Of a stretch of 64,000 nucleotides of DNA, positions 51,404-60,242 are shown in pieces (the first letter of the stretch is position 1; each line of letters opens with the position of its first letter). The notes beneath the pieces were generated by a model, which worked only from the letters and a program-made list of their open reading frames with translations, ran no database searches and had not been told where the DNA came from. The position numbers and the translations under genes were made by a program. Source of the DNA: Mesorhizobium escarrei. Lineage in GTDB: Bacteria; Pseudomonadota; Alphaproteobacteria; Rhizobiales; Rhizobiaceae. The stretch is taken from the NCBI RefSeq assembly GCF_935825525.1, contig NZ_CAKXZT010000136.1, forward strand, positions 18,958-82,957, given 5' to 3'.

Positions 51404-53204
51404 GCTGACGGACCTTGGCTGGGATCGCGGAACGGCGCCTGACGGCACCGGCTTCATCCGTGCCGGATCCGGCGCGCCGGTCCTCCTCATCCACGGCGTC
51501 GGCATGAATGCGGCGATCTGGAAGCCCCAGATCGCGCTGATGAAGGACAGATGGGATGTGATCGCGATCGACATGCTGGGACACGGCCTGTCACCGCTGC
51601 CGACCGAGGATGCCAGGCTTGCCGATTATGCCGGACAGGCAATCCGGCTTCTAGATCACCTTGGCCTGGATGCCGTCTCGATCGTTGGCCATTCAATGGG
51701 GGCGTTGGTCGGGCAGGAAATCGCTCTCGATGCACCCGAACGGGTCCGCAGCATCGTCTCGCTCAACGCGGTGTTTCGCCGCCCGGCGGAGCTTGCTCAG
51801 GCGGTGCGCGAGCGCGCCGCCGAATTGAATGGCGCGGAAAACCCGTCAGGGACGGACGCAACGATCGCGCGCTGGTTCGGCAACCCGGTCCCCGACAGCC
51901 TGGCCGAGGCCGCAAGGACGACGCGCGCGGCAATGCAAAGCGTCAACTCCGAAGGCTATGCGCGCACCTATCGACTTTTCGCCTATGCCGATGCGGCGCA
52001 TGGCGATCGTCTTTCCGGTCTCGCGATGCCGGCCCTGTTCATGACCGGCTCGCAGGACAGGAATTCGTCGCCTGCGATGTCGGCGGCGATGGCACGCCTC
52101 GCGCCGCGCGGTCGCTGCATCGTTCTGGAGGGCGAACGACACATGATGGCCGTAGCCTCTCCTGACACGGTCACACGGCGCATTGCCGATTTTCTCGAGA
52201 GCAGTGACGGCGCAAGCACATCGGCGCGACCGACGATGGACACAGAATTCGACGCGGGCGAATTCAGGCGGGCGCTCGGTTCCTTCCTGACCGGCGTTAC
52301 CATCGTCACCGCGATCGGGCCGGAAGGAGAGCCTCGAGGCTTCACCGCCAATTCGTTTACATCCGTTTCGCTCGATCCGCCGCTTGTGCTGGTCTGCATC
52401 GCCAAGAAAGCGCTGGGCCATCCGGTGTTTTCGACCTCGAAGTGCTTTGCCATCAACGTGCTCTCGGAGGAACAGCGAGCCGCGTCCGGCGTCTTCGCTT
52501 CGAAATCGCAGGACAAGTTCTCAGCTGTCGAATGGCGCTTCGGCCCGACCGGCAGCCCGCTGCTCGCTGGATCGGTGGCGACGTTCGACTGTGACATGGA
52601 GCAATTGGTCGACGCCGGCGACCATTCGATCCTCATCGGCCGCGTTCGCGAATTTTCCCACAATTCATCGCAGCCCCTCGGCTACTGCCGTGGCGCCTAT
52701 GTCTCGCCCGGCCTCAGCCAGGAAGCGCTGGCGGCCGCGCCTCCGGACATGGAGGTCGGCGCCATCCTCGAAGATGAAGGCCGCGTGCTGTTCTTCGAAA
52801 CCGCAGACGGCTTTTTCGAACTGCCGGCGGGCAGAGGACTGGGCTCGCCCGGCGACGCGCGAAGTTTTAGGGGACGCCTCGCTGCGAAAGCCATCGAGGC
52901 GCATCTCGGATTCCTGTTTGCGGTCTGGGACGACGCCGCAAACCCATCGCGAACGCATGTCTACTACCGCGGCACGCTAGACGCGCCCCACTCCAGCGAC
53001 GGCAAGATCCGGCTCGTCGACATCGACAGGATCGCCGGACTGAACATCGCCGACGCTGCTGTGCGCTCGATGCTCGCCCGCTACGTGCGCGAATGCCGGG
53101 AGGATGCGTTTGGCGTCTATGTCGGCAATGCGGTCGAAGGTGAGGTCCGTCCGCTCGCCAAGCCGGTAGCCATGAACACTTCCAGTCCGGGTCAACAGAT
53201 ATGA
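51396..53204 (+). CDS. Alpha/beta hydrolase fused to flavin reductase
   Basis: 602-aa multidomain protein. Residues ~1-275: alpha/beta hydrolase with LLIHGVGMNAAIW, nucleophile elbow VGHSMGALVG and catalytic His in EGERHMMAV. Residues ~285-445: flavin reductase-like split barrel, FRRALGSFLTGVTIVTAIGPEGEPRGFTANSFTSVSLDPPLVLVCI and DHSILIGRVREF. Residues ~455-600: unassigned C-terminal domain, perhaps Nudix-like in shape, without a full Nudix box. The reductase part should supply reduced flavin to the luciferase-like monooxygenase encoded next (ATGA overlap), and the hydrolase may act on its product. The fusion is unusual. Confidence 0.85.
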   Translation: MAELTDLGWDRGTAPDGTGFIRAGSGAPVLLIHGVGMNAAIWKPQIALMKDRWDVIAIDMLGHGLSPLPTEDARLADYAGQAIRLLDHLGLDAVSIVGHSMGALVGQEIALDAPERVRSIVSLNAVFRRPAELAQAVRERAAELNGAENPSGTDATIARWFGNPVPDSLAEAARTTRAAMQSVNSEGYARTYRLFAYADAAHGDRLSGLAMPALFMTGSQDRNSSPAMSAAMARLAPRGRCIVLEGERHMMAVASPDTVTRRIADFLESSDGASTSARPTMDTEFDAGEFRRALGSFLTGVTIVTAIGPEGEPRGFTANSFTSVSLDPPLVLVCIAKKALGHPVFSTSKCFAINVLSEEQRAASGVFASKSQDKFSAVEWRFGPTGSPLLAGSVATFDCDMEQLVDAGDHSILIGRVREFSHNSSQPLGYCRGAYVSPGLSQEALAAAPPDMEVGAILEDEGRVLFFETADGFFELPAGRGLGSPGDARSFRGRLAAKAIEAHLGFLFAVWDDAANPSRTHVYYRGTLDAPHSSDGKIRLVDIDRIAGLNIADAAVRSMLARYVRECREDAFGVYVGNAVEGEVRPLAKPVAMNTSSPGQQI

Positions 53205-54253
53205 AGTTCTCGCTCTTCGTCCATATGGAACGCTCGGACCCGGCAAAGCCGCATGCCGAGCTCATCGACGAGCTTGAAGAACTTGTCCTCATGGCCGAGG
53301 CGGCAGGCTTCGAGACAGCCTGGATCGGCGAGCACCACGGCATGGAGTTCACCATCTCGCCAAACCCGTTCATCAACATCGCCTATCTCGGCGCCAGGAC
53401 GCAGCGCATCCGGCTCGGCACAGGAACGGTCGTCGCGCCGTTCTGGCATCCGATCAAGCTCGCCGGCGAAGCAGCCATGACTGACGTCGTCACCGGCGGC
53501 CGGCTCGACATCGGCATCGCGCGCGGCGCCTACAGTTACGAGTACCAACGCCTGTTCCCTGGGCTCGATGCCTGGGGCGCGGGCCAGCGCATGCGCGAGA
53601 TCATCCCCGCCATCAAGGGTCTCTGGCAAGGCGATTTCGAGATGTCGGGCGAATTCTGGTCGTTCCCACCGACCACCTCGTCGCCCAAGCCCGTGCAAAA
53701 ACCGCACCCGCCGATCTGGGTGGCGGCGCGCGATCCGAACTCGCACGACTTCGCCGTGTCCAACGGCTGCAGCGTCCAGGTGACGCCGCTCGCCTCCGGC
53801 GATGGCGAGGTCACCAGCCTGATGGAGCGCTTCAACGCGGCGTGCGCGGCGCATCCGGACATGGCCCGCCCCGAGATCATGCTGCTGATGCACACATTCG
53901 TTGCCGAAGACGCCGCCGATGCGGAGCAGCTGACGAAGGACCTGTCGCTGTTCTACTGCCAGTTCGGCGCGTGGTTCCAGAACAAGAAGCCGGTTCGCCA
54001 AGGCATACTGGAAGCGCTCACCGACGACGAGATCGCCGCCATGCCGCAATACGCGCCGGGGAAAATCCGAGAGAATCTGGTCATCGGCGAAGCCGAAGAG
54101 GTGATCACCCGGCTGAGGGCATATGAGGCGCTTGGCTATGACCAGTACTCGATCTGGATCGACAGCGGCCTGCCGCACGAGCGCAAGAAGAAGTCGCTGC
54201 AGCTGTTCGTCGACAGCGTGATGCCGGCCTTCGGGCATGGGAGGCCGCAATGA
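53201..54253 (+). CDS. LLM class flavin-dependent monooxygenase
   Basis: 350-aa bacterial-luciferase-like TIM barrel. MKFSLFVHMERSDPAKPHAELIDELEELVLMAEAAGFETAWIGEHHGMEF is the typical opening; GTGTVVAPFWHPIKLAGEAAMTDVVTGGRLDIGIARGAYSYEY and PIWVAARDPNSHDFAVSNGCSVQVTPL follow. Uses FMNH2 and O2, the former from the upstream fused reductase. Oxygenates an unknown substrate; RutA (uracil ring opening) and pyridine monooxygenases belong to the same superfamily. Overlaps both neighbours by 4 bp. Confidence 0.9.
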   Translation: MKFSLFVHMERSDPAKPHAELIDELEELVLMAEAAGFETAWIGEHHGMEFTISPNPFINIAYLGARTQRIRLGTGTVVAPFWHPIKLAGEAAMTDVVTGGRLDIGIARGAYSYEYQRLFPGLDAWGAGQRMREIIPAIKGLWQGDFEMSGEFWSFPPTTSSPKPVQKPHPPIWVAARDPNSHDFAVSNGCSVQVTPLASGDGEVTSLMERFNAACAAHPDMARPEIMLLMHTFVAEDAADAEQLTKDLSLFYCQFGAWFQNKKPVRQGILEALTDDEIAAMPQYAPGKIRENLVIGEAEEVITRLRAYEALGYDQYSIWIDSGLPHERKKKSLQLFVDSVMPAFGHGRPQ

Positions 54254-55725
54254 CCCTTGTGGCCTTCAGCAACTTCATAGATGGGGCGTTCGATACGCCG
54301 ACAACCACCTTCGAAAGCACCGACCCGTCCACCGGCGTGCCCTGGGCGACGATGCCCACCGCAACCGAAGCCGATGTCGACCGCGCCGTCGAGGCGGCGC
54401 ACCGGACGCTGCACTCCGCCGCGTGGGCCTCGCTGACGGCGACGGCGCGCGGCAAGCTGCTGGTGCGCCTCGGCGACCTGGTCGTCGCCAATGCCGGGCG
54501 GCTGGCGGAACTGGAGACGCGCGACACCGGCAAGATCATCCGCGAGACCCGCGCCCAGATCGCCTATGTCGGCGACTATTACCGCTACTATGGCGGGCTT
54601 GCCGACAAGCATGAAGGCTCGCATGTGCCCATCGACAAGGCCGATATGGACGTCACCATCCGGCGTGAGCCGATCGGCGTCGTCGCTGCCGTGGTGCCGT
54701 GGAATTCGCAGCTCTTCCTTTCGGCCGTCAAGCTCGGCCCGGCACTGGCCGCCGGCTGCACGGTCGTCCTGAAAGCCTCGGAGGACGGTCCAGCGCCGCT
54801 GCTGGCCTTCGCCGAACTCGTTCATGAGGCCGGATTTCCCGCTGGAAGCGTCAACATGCTGAGCGGGTTCGGGCACGATTGCGGCCGGCGCCTGACAAGT
54901 CATCCGCTGGTTTCACGCGTCGCCTTCACCGGCGGGCCTTCGACCGCTCGCGCGATAATCCGCAACACGGCGGAAAATCTCGCCTCCACGACGCTGGAGC
55001 TGGGCGGGAAAAGCCCGGTTGTCGTTTTTGCCGATGCAGACCTGGACAGCGCGGCCAACGCGGTCGTCGCCGGGATTTTCGCGGCGTCTGGACAAAGCTG
55101 TGTCGCCGGCTCGCGGCTGCTTGTCGAGCGTTCGATCAAAGCCGAGTTCCTGGACAGGCTGAAGCACAAGGCCGAGGCCATTAGAATCGGCGATCCGCAG
55201 GATCCGGCCACCGAAATGGGACCCCTGGCAACGCCACGCCAGCGGGAATGGATCGAGAAGATCGTTGCCGAGAGCCTCGCCAAGGGCGGGACGCTGGTCA
55301 CCGGCGGAAAAAGGCCCGACGAGCATCCGCACGGCTTCTACTACGCACCGACCATTATCGACGCCGAGGACACAGGACTGCCGTGCGTGCGGGAGGAATT
55401 GTTCGGTCCGGTGCTCAGCGTTCTCGCCTTCGACACAGAAGCTGAGGCGTTGGCGCTTGCCAACGACACGCCGTTCGGCCTGGCCTCGGGCGTGTTCACC
55501 ACCAATCTCGCCAAGGCGCACCGCATGGCGCGCGACATCCATGCCGGCGTCGTCTGGGTCAACACATACCGCGCCGTTTCGCCGCTCGTGCCGTTCGGCG
55601 GTTACGGTCAGTCGGGGCTTGGCCGTGAGGGCGGGCTTGACGCAATCCGCGATTACACGCGCTCGAAATCCGTCTGGATACGCATATCCGACGAGCCGAT
55701 CCCGGATCCGTTCGTCATGCGATGA
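54250..55725 (+). CDS. Aldehyde dehydrogenase
   Basis: 491-aa NAD(P)-dependent ALDH. VVPWNSQLFLSAVKLGPALAAGCTVVLKASED (Asn and Lys), TLELGGKSPVVVFADADLD with catalytic Glu, and ASGQSCVAGSRLLV with the nucleophilic Cys. C-terminal PFGGYGQSGLGREGGLDAIRDYTRSKSVWI. Cotranscribed after the monooxygenase, so it likely oxidises an aldehyde or semialdehyde released after oxygenation and cleavage. Confidence 0.94.
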   Translation: MTLVAFSNFIDGAFDTPTTTFESTDPSTGVPWATMPTATEADVDRAVEAAHRTLHSAAWASLTATARGKLLVRLGDLVVANAGRLAELETRDTGKIIRETRAQIAYVGDYYRYYGGLADKHEGSHVPIDKADMDVTIRREPIGVVAAVVPWNSQLFLSAVKLGPALAAGCTVVLKASEDGPAPLLAFAELVHEAGFPAGSVNMLSGFGHDCGRRLTSHPLVSRVAFTGGPSTARAIIRNTAENLASTTLELGGKSPVVVFADADLDSAANAVVAGIFAASGQSCVAGSRLLVERSIKAEFLDRLKHKAEAIRIGDPQDPATEMGPLATPRQREWIEKIVAESLAKGGTLVTGGKRPDEHPHGFYYAPTIIDAEDTGLPCVREELFGPVLSVLAFDTEAEALALANDTPFGLASGVFTTNLAKAHRMARDIHAGVVWVNTYRAVSPLVPFGGYGQSGLGREGGLDAIRDYTRSKSVWIRISDEPIPDPFVMR

Positions 55726-55791
55726 GGGTAGCGCCATTCACGCAATTTCACAAAAACAAGAAACCAAAAACAACCAACAGAGGAGAATGAC

Positions 55792-56796
55792 ATGAAACTG
55801 ATTATGGCCGGCATCCTGGCCGGGCTCCTGGCAGCCACTGCCGCACGCGCCGATGAAATGGTGTTCACCAGCTGGGGCGGGACCACCCAGGAGGCGCAGA
55901 CCAAATCCTGGGCTGCTCCGTTCGAAGCGAGTTCCGGCATCAAGGTCCTGCAGGACGGCCCGACGGATTACGGCAAGCTGAAGGCCATGGTGGAAGGCGG
56001 CAGCGTCGCCTGGGACGTCATCGATGTCGAAATGGATTTCGCCATCAAGGCGGCCAAGGACGGCCTGCTCGAGCCGATCGATTTCAACGTCGTGCCGAAA
56101 GCCGGTCTCGATCCTCGCTTCACCACCGACCATGCGGTCGGCAGCTTCTACTACTCCTTCGTTCTTGCCTGGAACAAAGGGGCGGTGTCGGGCGAACCGG
56201 CGGGCTGGGCCGACATGTTCGACCTGACGAAATTTCCCGGCAAGCGCACCTTCTATAAATGGTCGGCGCCAGGCGTCATCGAAATCGCACTGCTGGCCGA
56301 CGGCGTGCCGGCGGACAAACTCTATCCGCTCGACCTCGACCGGGCGTTCAAGAAACTCGACACGATCAAATCGGAAATCGTCTGGTGGGACAGCGGCGCG
56401 CAGTCGCAACAGCTGATCGCCTCCGGTGAAGCGGCCTTCGGGCAGCTCTGGAACGGACGTGTCTTCGCCCTCGAGCAGGACGGCGCCGATGTCGGCGTAT
56501 CGTGGAACCAGAACATGACCGCCGCCGACGTGCTCGTCATCCCCAAGGGTTCGAAAAACAAGGCGAGCGCCATGAAATTCCTGGCCGCTGCGACAAGCCC
56601 GAAAAGCCAGGCCATGTTTGCTGAAGCAAGCGGCTATGCCCCCATCAACACGGCAGCCAAGGCCGAAATGCCGGCCGATGTCGTCAAGTCTCTGCCGGAC
56701 GCCTATGTCGACGGGCAGATCAACCTCGACATGAACTACTGGGCTGAAAACCGCGACGCAATCGCGGAGCGCTGGTACGCCTGGCAGGCCAAATAG
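55792..56796 (+). CDS. PotD-like ABC transporter substrate-binding protein
   Basis: 334-aa periplasmic binding protein of the spermidine/putrescine type. Signal peptide MKLIMAGILAGLLAATAARADE; then MVFTSWGGTTQEAQTKSWAAPFEASSGIKV, WDVIDVEMDFAIKAAKDGLLEPID, GEPAGWADMFDLTKFPGKRTFYKW. GAGGAG precedes the ATG. Within the monooxygenase operon, it should deliver the pathway's substrate, probably a small charged nitrogenous compound by family analogy. Confidence 0.92.
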   Translation: MKLIMAGILAGLLAATAARADEMVFTSWGGTTQEAQTKSWAAPFEASSGIKVLQDGPTDYGKLKAMVEGGSVAWDVIDVEMDFAIKAAKDGLLEPIDFNVVPKAGLDPRFTTDHAVGSFYYSFVLAWNKGAVSGEPAGWADMFDLTKFPGKRTFYKWSAPGVIEIALLADGVPADKLYPLDLDRAFKKLDTIKSEIVWWDSGAQSQQLIASGEAAFGQLWNGRVFALEQDGADVGVSWNQNMTAADVLVIPKGSKNKASAMKFLAAATSPKSQAMFAEASGYAPINTAAKAEMPADVVKSLPDAYVDGQINLDMNYWAENRDAIAERWYAWQAK

Positions 56797-56816
56797 CCGC
56801 AGATTTCACATGAACC

Positions 56817-56842
56817 GGCGGGACGCTGCAAGGCGTCCCGCC
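56817..56842. terminator. 10-bp perfect hairpin after PotD-like gene
   Basis: GGCGGGACGC-TGCAAG-GCGTCCCGCC, 20 bp after the stop of the binding-protein gene and 21 bp before the permease gene. No T-tract. Probable mRNA stabiliser/partial attenuator inside the operon. Confidence 0.6.
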
Positions 56843-56863
56843 TGATCTGACGGGATCATCGCC

Positions 56864-57724
56864 ATGTCGGGCAATTTGCTTCATCGGCCATCAATCCTCC
56901 GAAGGCCTGATGGCATCGGCGGCGCCTTTCCGGCGCTGGTCCTCATCATCCTGTTCTTCGTGGTGCCGGTCGTCGGGTTGCTGTTGCGCAGCGTGACCGA
57001 ACCCGTGCCGGGCCTGCAGAACTACGCCACCCTGTTTGGCGACGGCACTTATGCGCGGGTCTTCTTCAACACCTTTCTGGTCGCAACCGTCGTCACCGCC
57101 GTCACCGTCGTCGTGGCGTTTCCGGTCGCCTGGATGCTGGCCATCATGCCGCCCGCCCTCGGCTCGATCGTCTTCGGCATCATCATCCTGTCGATGTGGA
57201 CCAATCTGCTCACCCGCACCTATGCCTGGATGGTGCTGCTTCAACGCACCGGCGTCATCAACCGGACGCTAATGGACATTGGCCTAATCAGCGAACCGCT
57301 GCCGCTGATCAACAACCTGACCGGCGTCACCATCGGCATGGTCTATATCATGCTGCCTTTCATGATACTGCCACTGGTCGGAACCCTGCGCGCCATCGAT
57401 CCGATGACGCTGCGCGCCGCCGCTCTGTGCGGTGCGAGCCCCTTCGACGCCTTCCGCCGCATCCTGCTGCCATTGTCGCTTCCCGGAATCGCTGCAGGCG
57501 GCCTGATGGTTTTCGTCATGTCGCTCGGCTATTTCGTGACACCGACGCTGCTCGGCGGCACCTCCAACATGATGCTTGCCGCAATGATCGCCCAGATGAT
57601 CCAGTCCTTGCTCAATTGGGGGCTCGGAAGTGCTGCGGCTTTCATCCTGCTTTTGGTCACCATGGCGCTCTACGCGCTGCAACTGCGCCTCGTCGGCGCC
57701 AAGCGCACGACAGGAGGCATCTGA
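56864..57724 (+). CDS. PotB-like ABC transporter permease
   Basis: 286-aa permease, six helices. FPALVLIILFFVVPVVGLLLRSV, MWTNLLTRTYAWMVLLQRTGVINRTLMDIGLI, and EAA region AALCGASPFDAFRRILLPLSLPGIAAGG. Polyamine/opine-type family; pairs with the next permease 1 bp downstream. Confidence 0.92.
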   Translation: MSGNLLHRPSILRRPDGIGGAFPALVLIILFFVVPVVGLLLRSVTEPVPGLQNYATLFGDGTYARVFFNTFLVATVVTAVTVVVAFPVAWMLAIMPPALGSIVFGIIILSMWTNLLTRTYAWMVLLQRTGVINRTLMDIGLISEPLPLINNLTGVTIGMVYIMLPFMILPLVGTLRAIDPMTLRAAALCGASPFDAFRRILLPLSLPGIAAGGLMVFVMSLGYFVTPTLLGGTSNMMLAAMIAQMIQSLLNWGLGSAAAFILLLVTMALYALQLRLVGAKRTTGGI

Positions 57725-57725
57725 G

Positions 57726-58526
57726 ATGCTGCTCGACTACGACCGGCTCGGCTGGCTGCGTGCAGCACTGCTGGGTTTCACCGGCCTGGTCGCGGCGTTT
57801 CTGCTGCTGCCGGTGGTTTTCATCGTGCTTTTGTCGTTCGGGTCGTCGCGGTGGCTGGCTTTTCCGCCGCCCGGCTGGACGCTGAAATGGTATGAGGAGC
57901 TCTTCGCCGATCCGGCCTGGCTCGAAGCGGCGCTGACCAGCGCCCGCATTGCCACCATGGCCGCGATTCTTGCCGTCGTCATCGGGCTCCTGGCTTCTTT
58001 CGCCCTGGTCAGGGGACAGTTTCGCGGGCGCAACACGCTTCGCGGCCTGCTGCTGACGCCAATGGTGCTGCCGGTCGTCGTCTTCGCCATCGCCATCTAT
58101 GCATTCTTCCTGCGGATCGGGCTCGGCGGCACCACGGCAGGCTTCGTCATCGCCCACACGGTCCTGGCACTCCCCTTCGCCATCATTCCGATCACCGCGG
58201 CACTCGAAGGTTTTGACAAATCCATCGAGGATGCGGCGATCGTCTGCGGCGCAAGCCCATTCGAAGCAAAACTCCGGGTTACCTTGCCGGCTATCAAAAT
58301 CGGGATCTTCTCGGCGGCGATCTTCGCCTTTCTCGCCTCATGGGACGAGGTGGTGGTCGCGATCTTCATGGCCAGCCCCACCTTGCAGACCTTGCCGGTC
58401 AAGATCTGGGGCAGCCTGCGCCAGGATCTGAGCCCGGTCATCGCTGCGGCCTCCAGCCTTCTCGTTCTTCTGACGCTGAGCCTGATGATCGTAACCGCAC
58501 TCATTCGGCGGAAATTGTCGAAATGA
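57726..58526 (+). CDS. PotC-like ABC transporter permease
   Basis: 266 aa from ATG 57726; upstream open frame is a shadow of the previous gene. FPPPGWTLKWYEELFADPAWLEAALTSARIA and EAA region DAAIVCGASPFEAKLRVTLPAIKIG are typical of PotC. Overlaps the ATPase start by 4 bp (ATGA). Confidence 0.92.
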   Translation: MLLDYDRLGWLRAALLGFTGLVAAFLLLPVVFIVLLSFGSSRWLAFPPPGWTLKWYEELFADPAWLEAALTSARIATMAAILAVVIGLLASFALVRGQFRGRNTLRGLLLTPMVLPVVVFAIAIYAFFLRIGLGGTTAGFVIAHTVLALPFAIIPITAALEGFDKSIEDAAIVCGASPFEAKLRVTLPAIKIGIFSAAIFAFLASWDEVVVAIFMASPTLQTLPVKIWGSLRQDLSPVIAAASSLLVLLTLSLMIVTALIRRKLSK

Positions 58527-59599
58527 TCGAACCATTCCTCTCCATTCGCGACCTGCGCAAGGCGTTCGGCGGCTTCGTCGCTGTGCAGGATGTCACGATC
58601 GATATACAAAAGGGCGAATTCCTGACCTTTCTCGGCCCTTCCGGTTCTGGCAAATCGACGACGCTCTACGCGATCGCCGGCTTTCAGCAGCCGACATCCG
58701 GCGACGTTCTTCTCGAAGGCAGGTCGCTGCTGTCGGTGCCGTCGCACAAGCGCAACATCGGCATGGTGTTCCAGCGCTACACGCTGTTCCAGCATCTAAC
58801 CGTCGCCGAGAACGTTGCCTTTCCGTTGCGCGTTCGCCGCCGGCCGGACGCCGAGGTGAACCGAAAGGTCGCCGAGATGCTGTCGCTGGTGCGGCTCGAG
58901 AGTTTCGGCGGCCGATATCCTGGCGCGCTTTCCGGCGGACAGCAGCAGCGCGTGGCCCTTGCCAGGGCGCTGGCCTACGATCCGCCGATCCTCCTGATGG
59001 ACGAGCCGCTTTCGGCGCTCGACAAGAAGCTGCGCGAGGAGATCCAGGCCGAGATACGGCGCATCCATCGCGAAACCGGCGTAACGATCCTTTACGTCAC
59101 CCACGATCAGGACGAAGCCCTGCATCTTTCGGATCGCATCGCCCTGTTTCGGGACGGGCGCATCGAGCAGATCGGCACCGGTGAGGACCTCTATCTGAGA
59201 CCTCAGAGCGAATTCGTGGCCAGCTTCATCGGAAATTCCAATTTCCTGCCGGCTGAGCATCTTGAAACCGTCAACGGCGCCGCCACGATCCGCCTCGCCG
59301 ATGGCTCGGTTGTATTCGGCGTGAGGATCGATCAGGAGTTCAGCCAAGGCCAGAAGACTCGGCTGATGGTGCGGCCGGAAGCATTTCGACTGAGACCCGG
59401 CGCGGCCACTGCCGGGCTTGCGGTCGAATTCATCGACACCGCGTTCTTCGGCGAGCGGCGGCGCGTCATCGCGCGCACCGCCGCCGGCCAGGAGATCGAC
59501 GTCAGGCCGACATCCGACATGGCGCAAGCACATGAAGGCATCGCCTCGAGCAGACAGATTTTTTTCGATCCCGCCGCCGCATTTCTGTTCCCAGCCTGA
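58523..59599 (+). CDS. PotA-like ABC transporter ATP-binding protein
   Basis: 358-aa ATPase. Walker A GPSGSGKSTTLYAIAG, Q-loop FQRYTLFQHLTV, signature LSGGQQQR, Walker B ILLMDEPLSALD, H-loop THDQDEA; C-terminal TOBE domain (LMVRPEAFRLRPG). Last gene of the operon, convergent with the cupin gene 53 bp away. Confidence 0.94.
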   Translation: MIEPFLSIRDLRKAFGGFVAVQDVTIDIQKGEFLTFLGPSGSGKSTTLYAIAGFQQPTSGDVLLEGRSLLSVPSHKRNIGMVFQRYTLFQHLTVAENVAFPLRVRRRPDAEVNRKVAEMLSLVRLESFGGRYPGALSGGQQQRVALARALAYDPPILLMDEPLSALDKKLREEIQAEIRRIHRETGVTILYVTHDQDEALHLSDRIALFRDGRIEQIGTGEDLYLRPQSEFVASFIGNSNFLPAEHLETVNGAATIRLADGSVVFGVRIDQEFSQGQKTRLMVRPEAFRLRPGAATAGLAVEFIDTAFFGERRRVIARTAAGQEIDVRPTSDMAQAHEGIASSRQIFFDPAAAFLFPA

Positions 59600-59652
59600 C
59601 AGACGCGCTGGCGGTCTGGAACGACATCTCAGGGACTGTTTGGAAACTCTAC

Positions 59653-60132
59653 TCAGGCAGCCGGCGCCTCGCTGGCGACGCCGTATTTGGCGGCGATGGC
59701 CACGAGCTTTCCCATTTCCGGCATGCCGGCAGCGGTCGCGGCATCCAATTCCGCAAACATCTGATCAAGGCCGCAACTCGGCGCGCAGAAGACGAGCAAG
59801 CGGGCCGGCTTGTCGCCGACATTGCGGATGGCATGGCGCCGTCCGCGTGCGCCGAAGAAGAAGCCGCCGGGCGCAACGCGATGGGGCGCGGAGTCGCCCT
59901 CGCATTCGATAACCAGTTCGCCACTCAGCACATAGAAGGCTTCATCCTCACGGGCATGGGTGTGCGGTGGCGCTCCCGCGCCCGGCGGAACCACGGACTC
60001 CCAGAGCGAGAAGGACCCGGCGGTCTCGGCGCCGGTTGCTTTGTAGATATGGGTGATGCCCAGAACGTTGAGCGTCGAGCCGGCCGCCGGCTCGCGAACG
60101 AACGGTTCGGCCGTTGTAGCTTTGGCATCCAT
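59653..60132 (-). CDS. Cupin domain protein
   Basis: 159-aa single-domain cupin. Motif 1 GAGAPPHTHAREDEAFYVLSGEL has the two His and Glu metal ligands; motif 2 APGGFFFGARGRRHAIRNVGD has the third His. Quercetinase/dioxygenase-like or sugar-binding cupins look the same, so activity is open. Divergent from a LysR-type gene across 110 bp, which probably regulates it. Confidence 0.88.
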   Translation of the reverse strand: MDAKATTAEPFVREPAAGSTLNVLGITHIYKATGAETAGSFSLWESVVPPGAGAPPHTHAREDEAFYVLSGELVIECEGDSAPHRVAPGGFFFGARGRRHAIRNVGDKPARLLVFCAPSCGLDQMFAELDAATAAGMPEMGKLVAIAAKYGVASEAPAA

Positions 60133-60242
60133 CGTCGATCTCCTTCGTGGTTCGGGTCGCTCACCAGGAGATAGGCCATTCTCGCCGGTCGATTAGCCGG
60201 AATTGTATGGACATGCCGTCCGGATTTCAGGACAATCCGATG

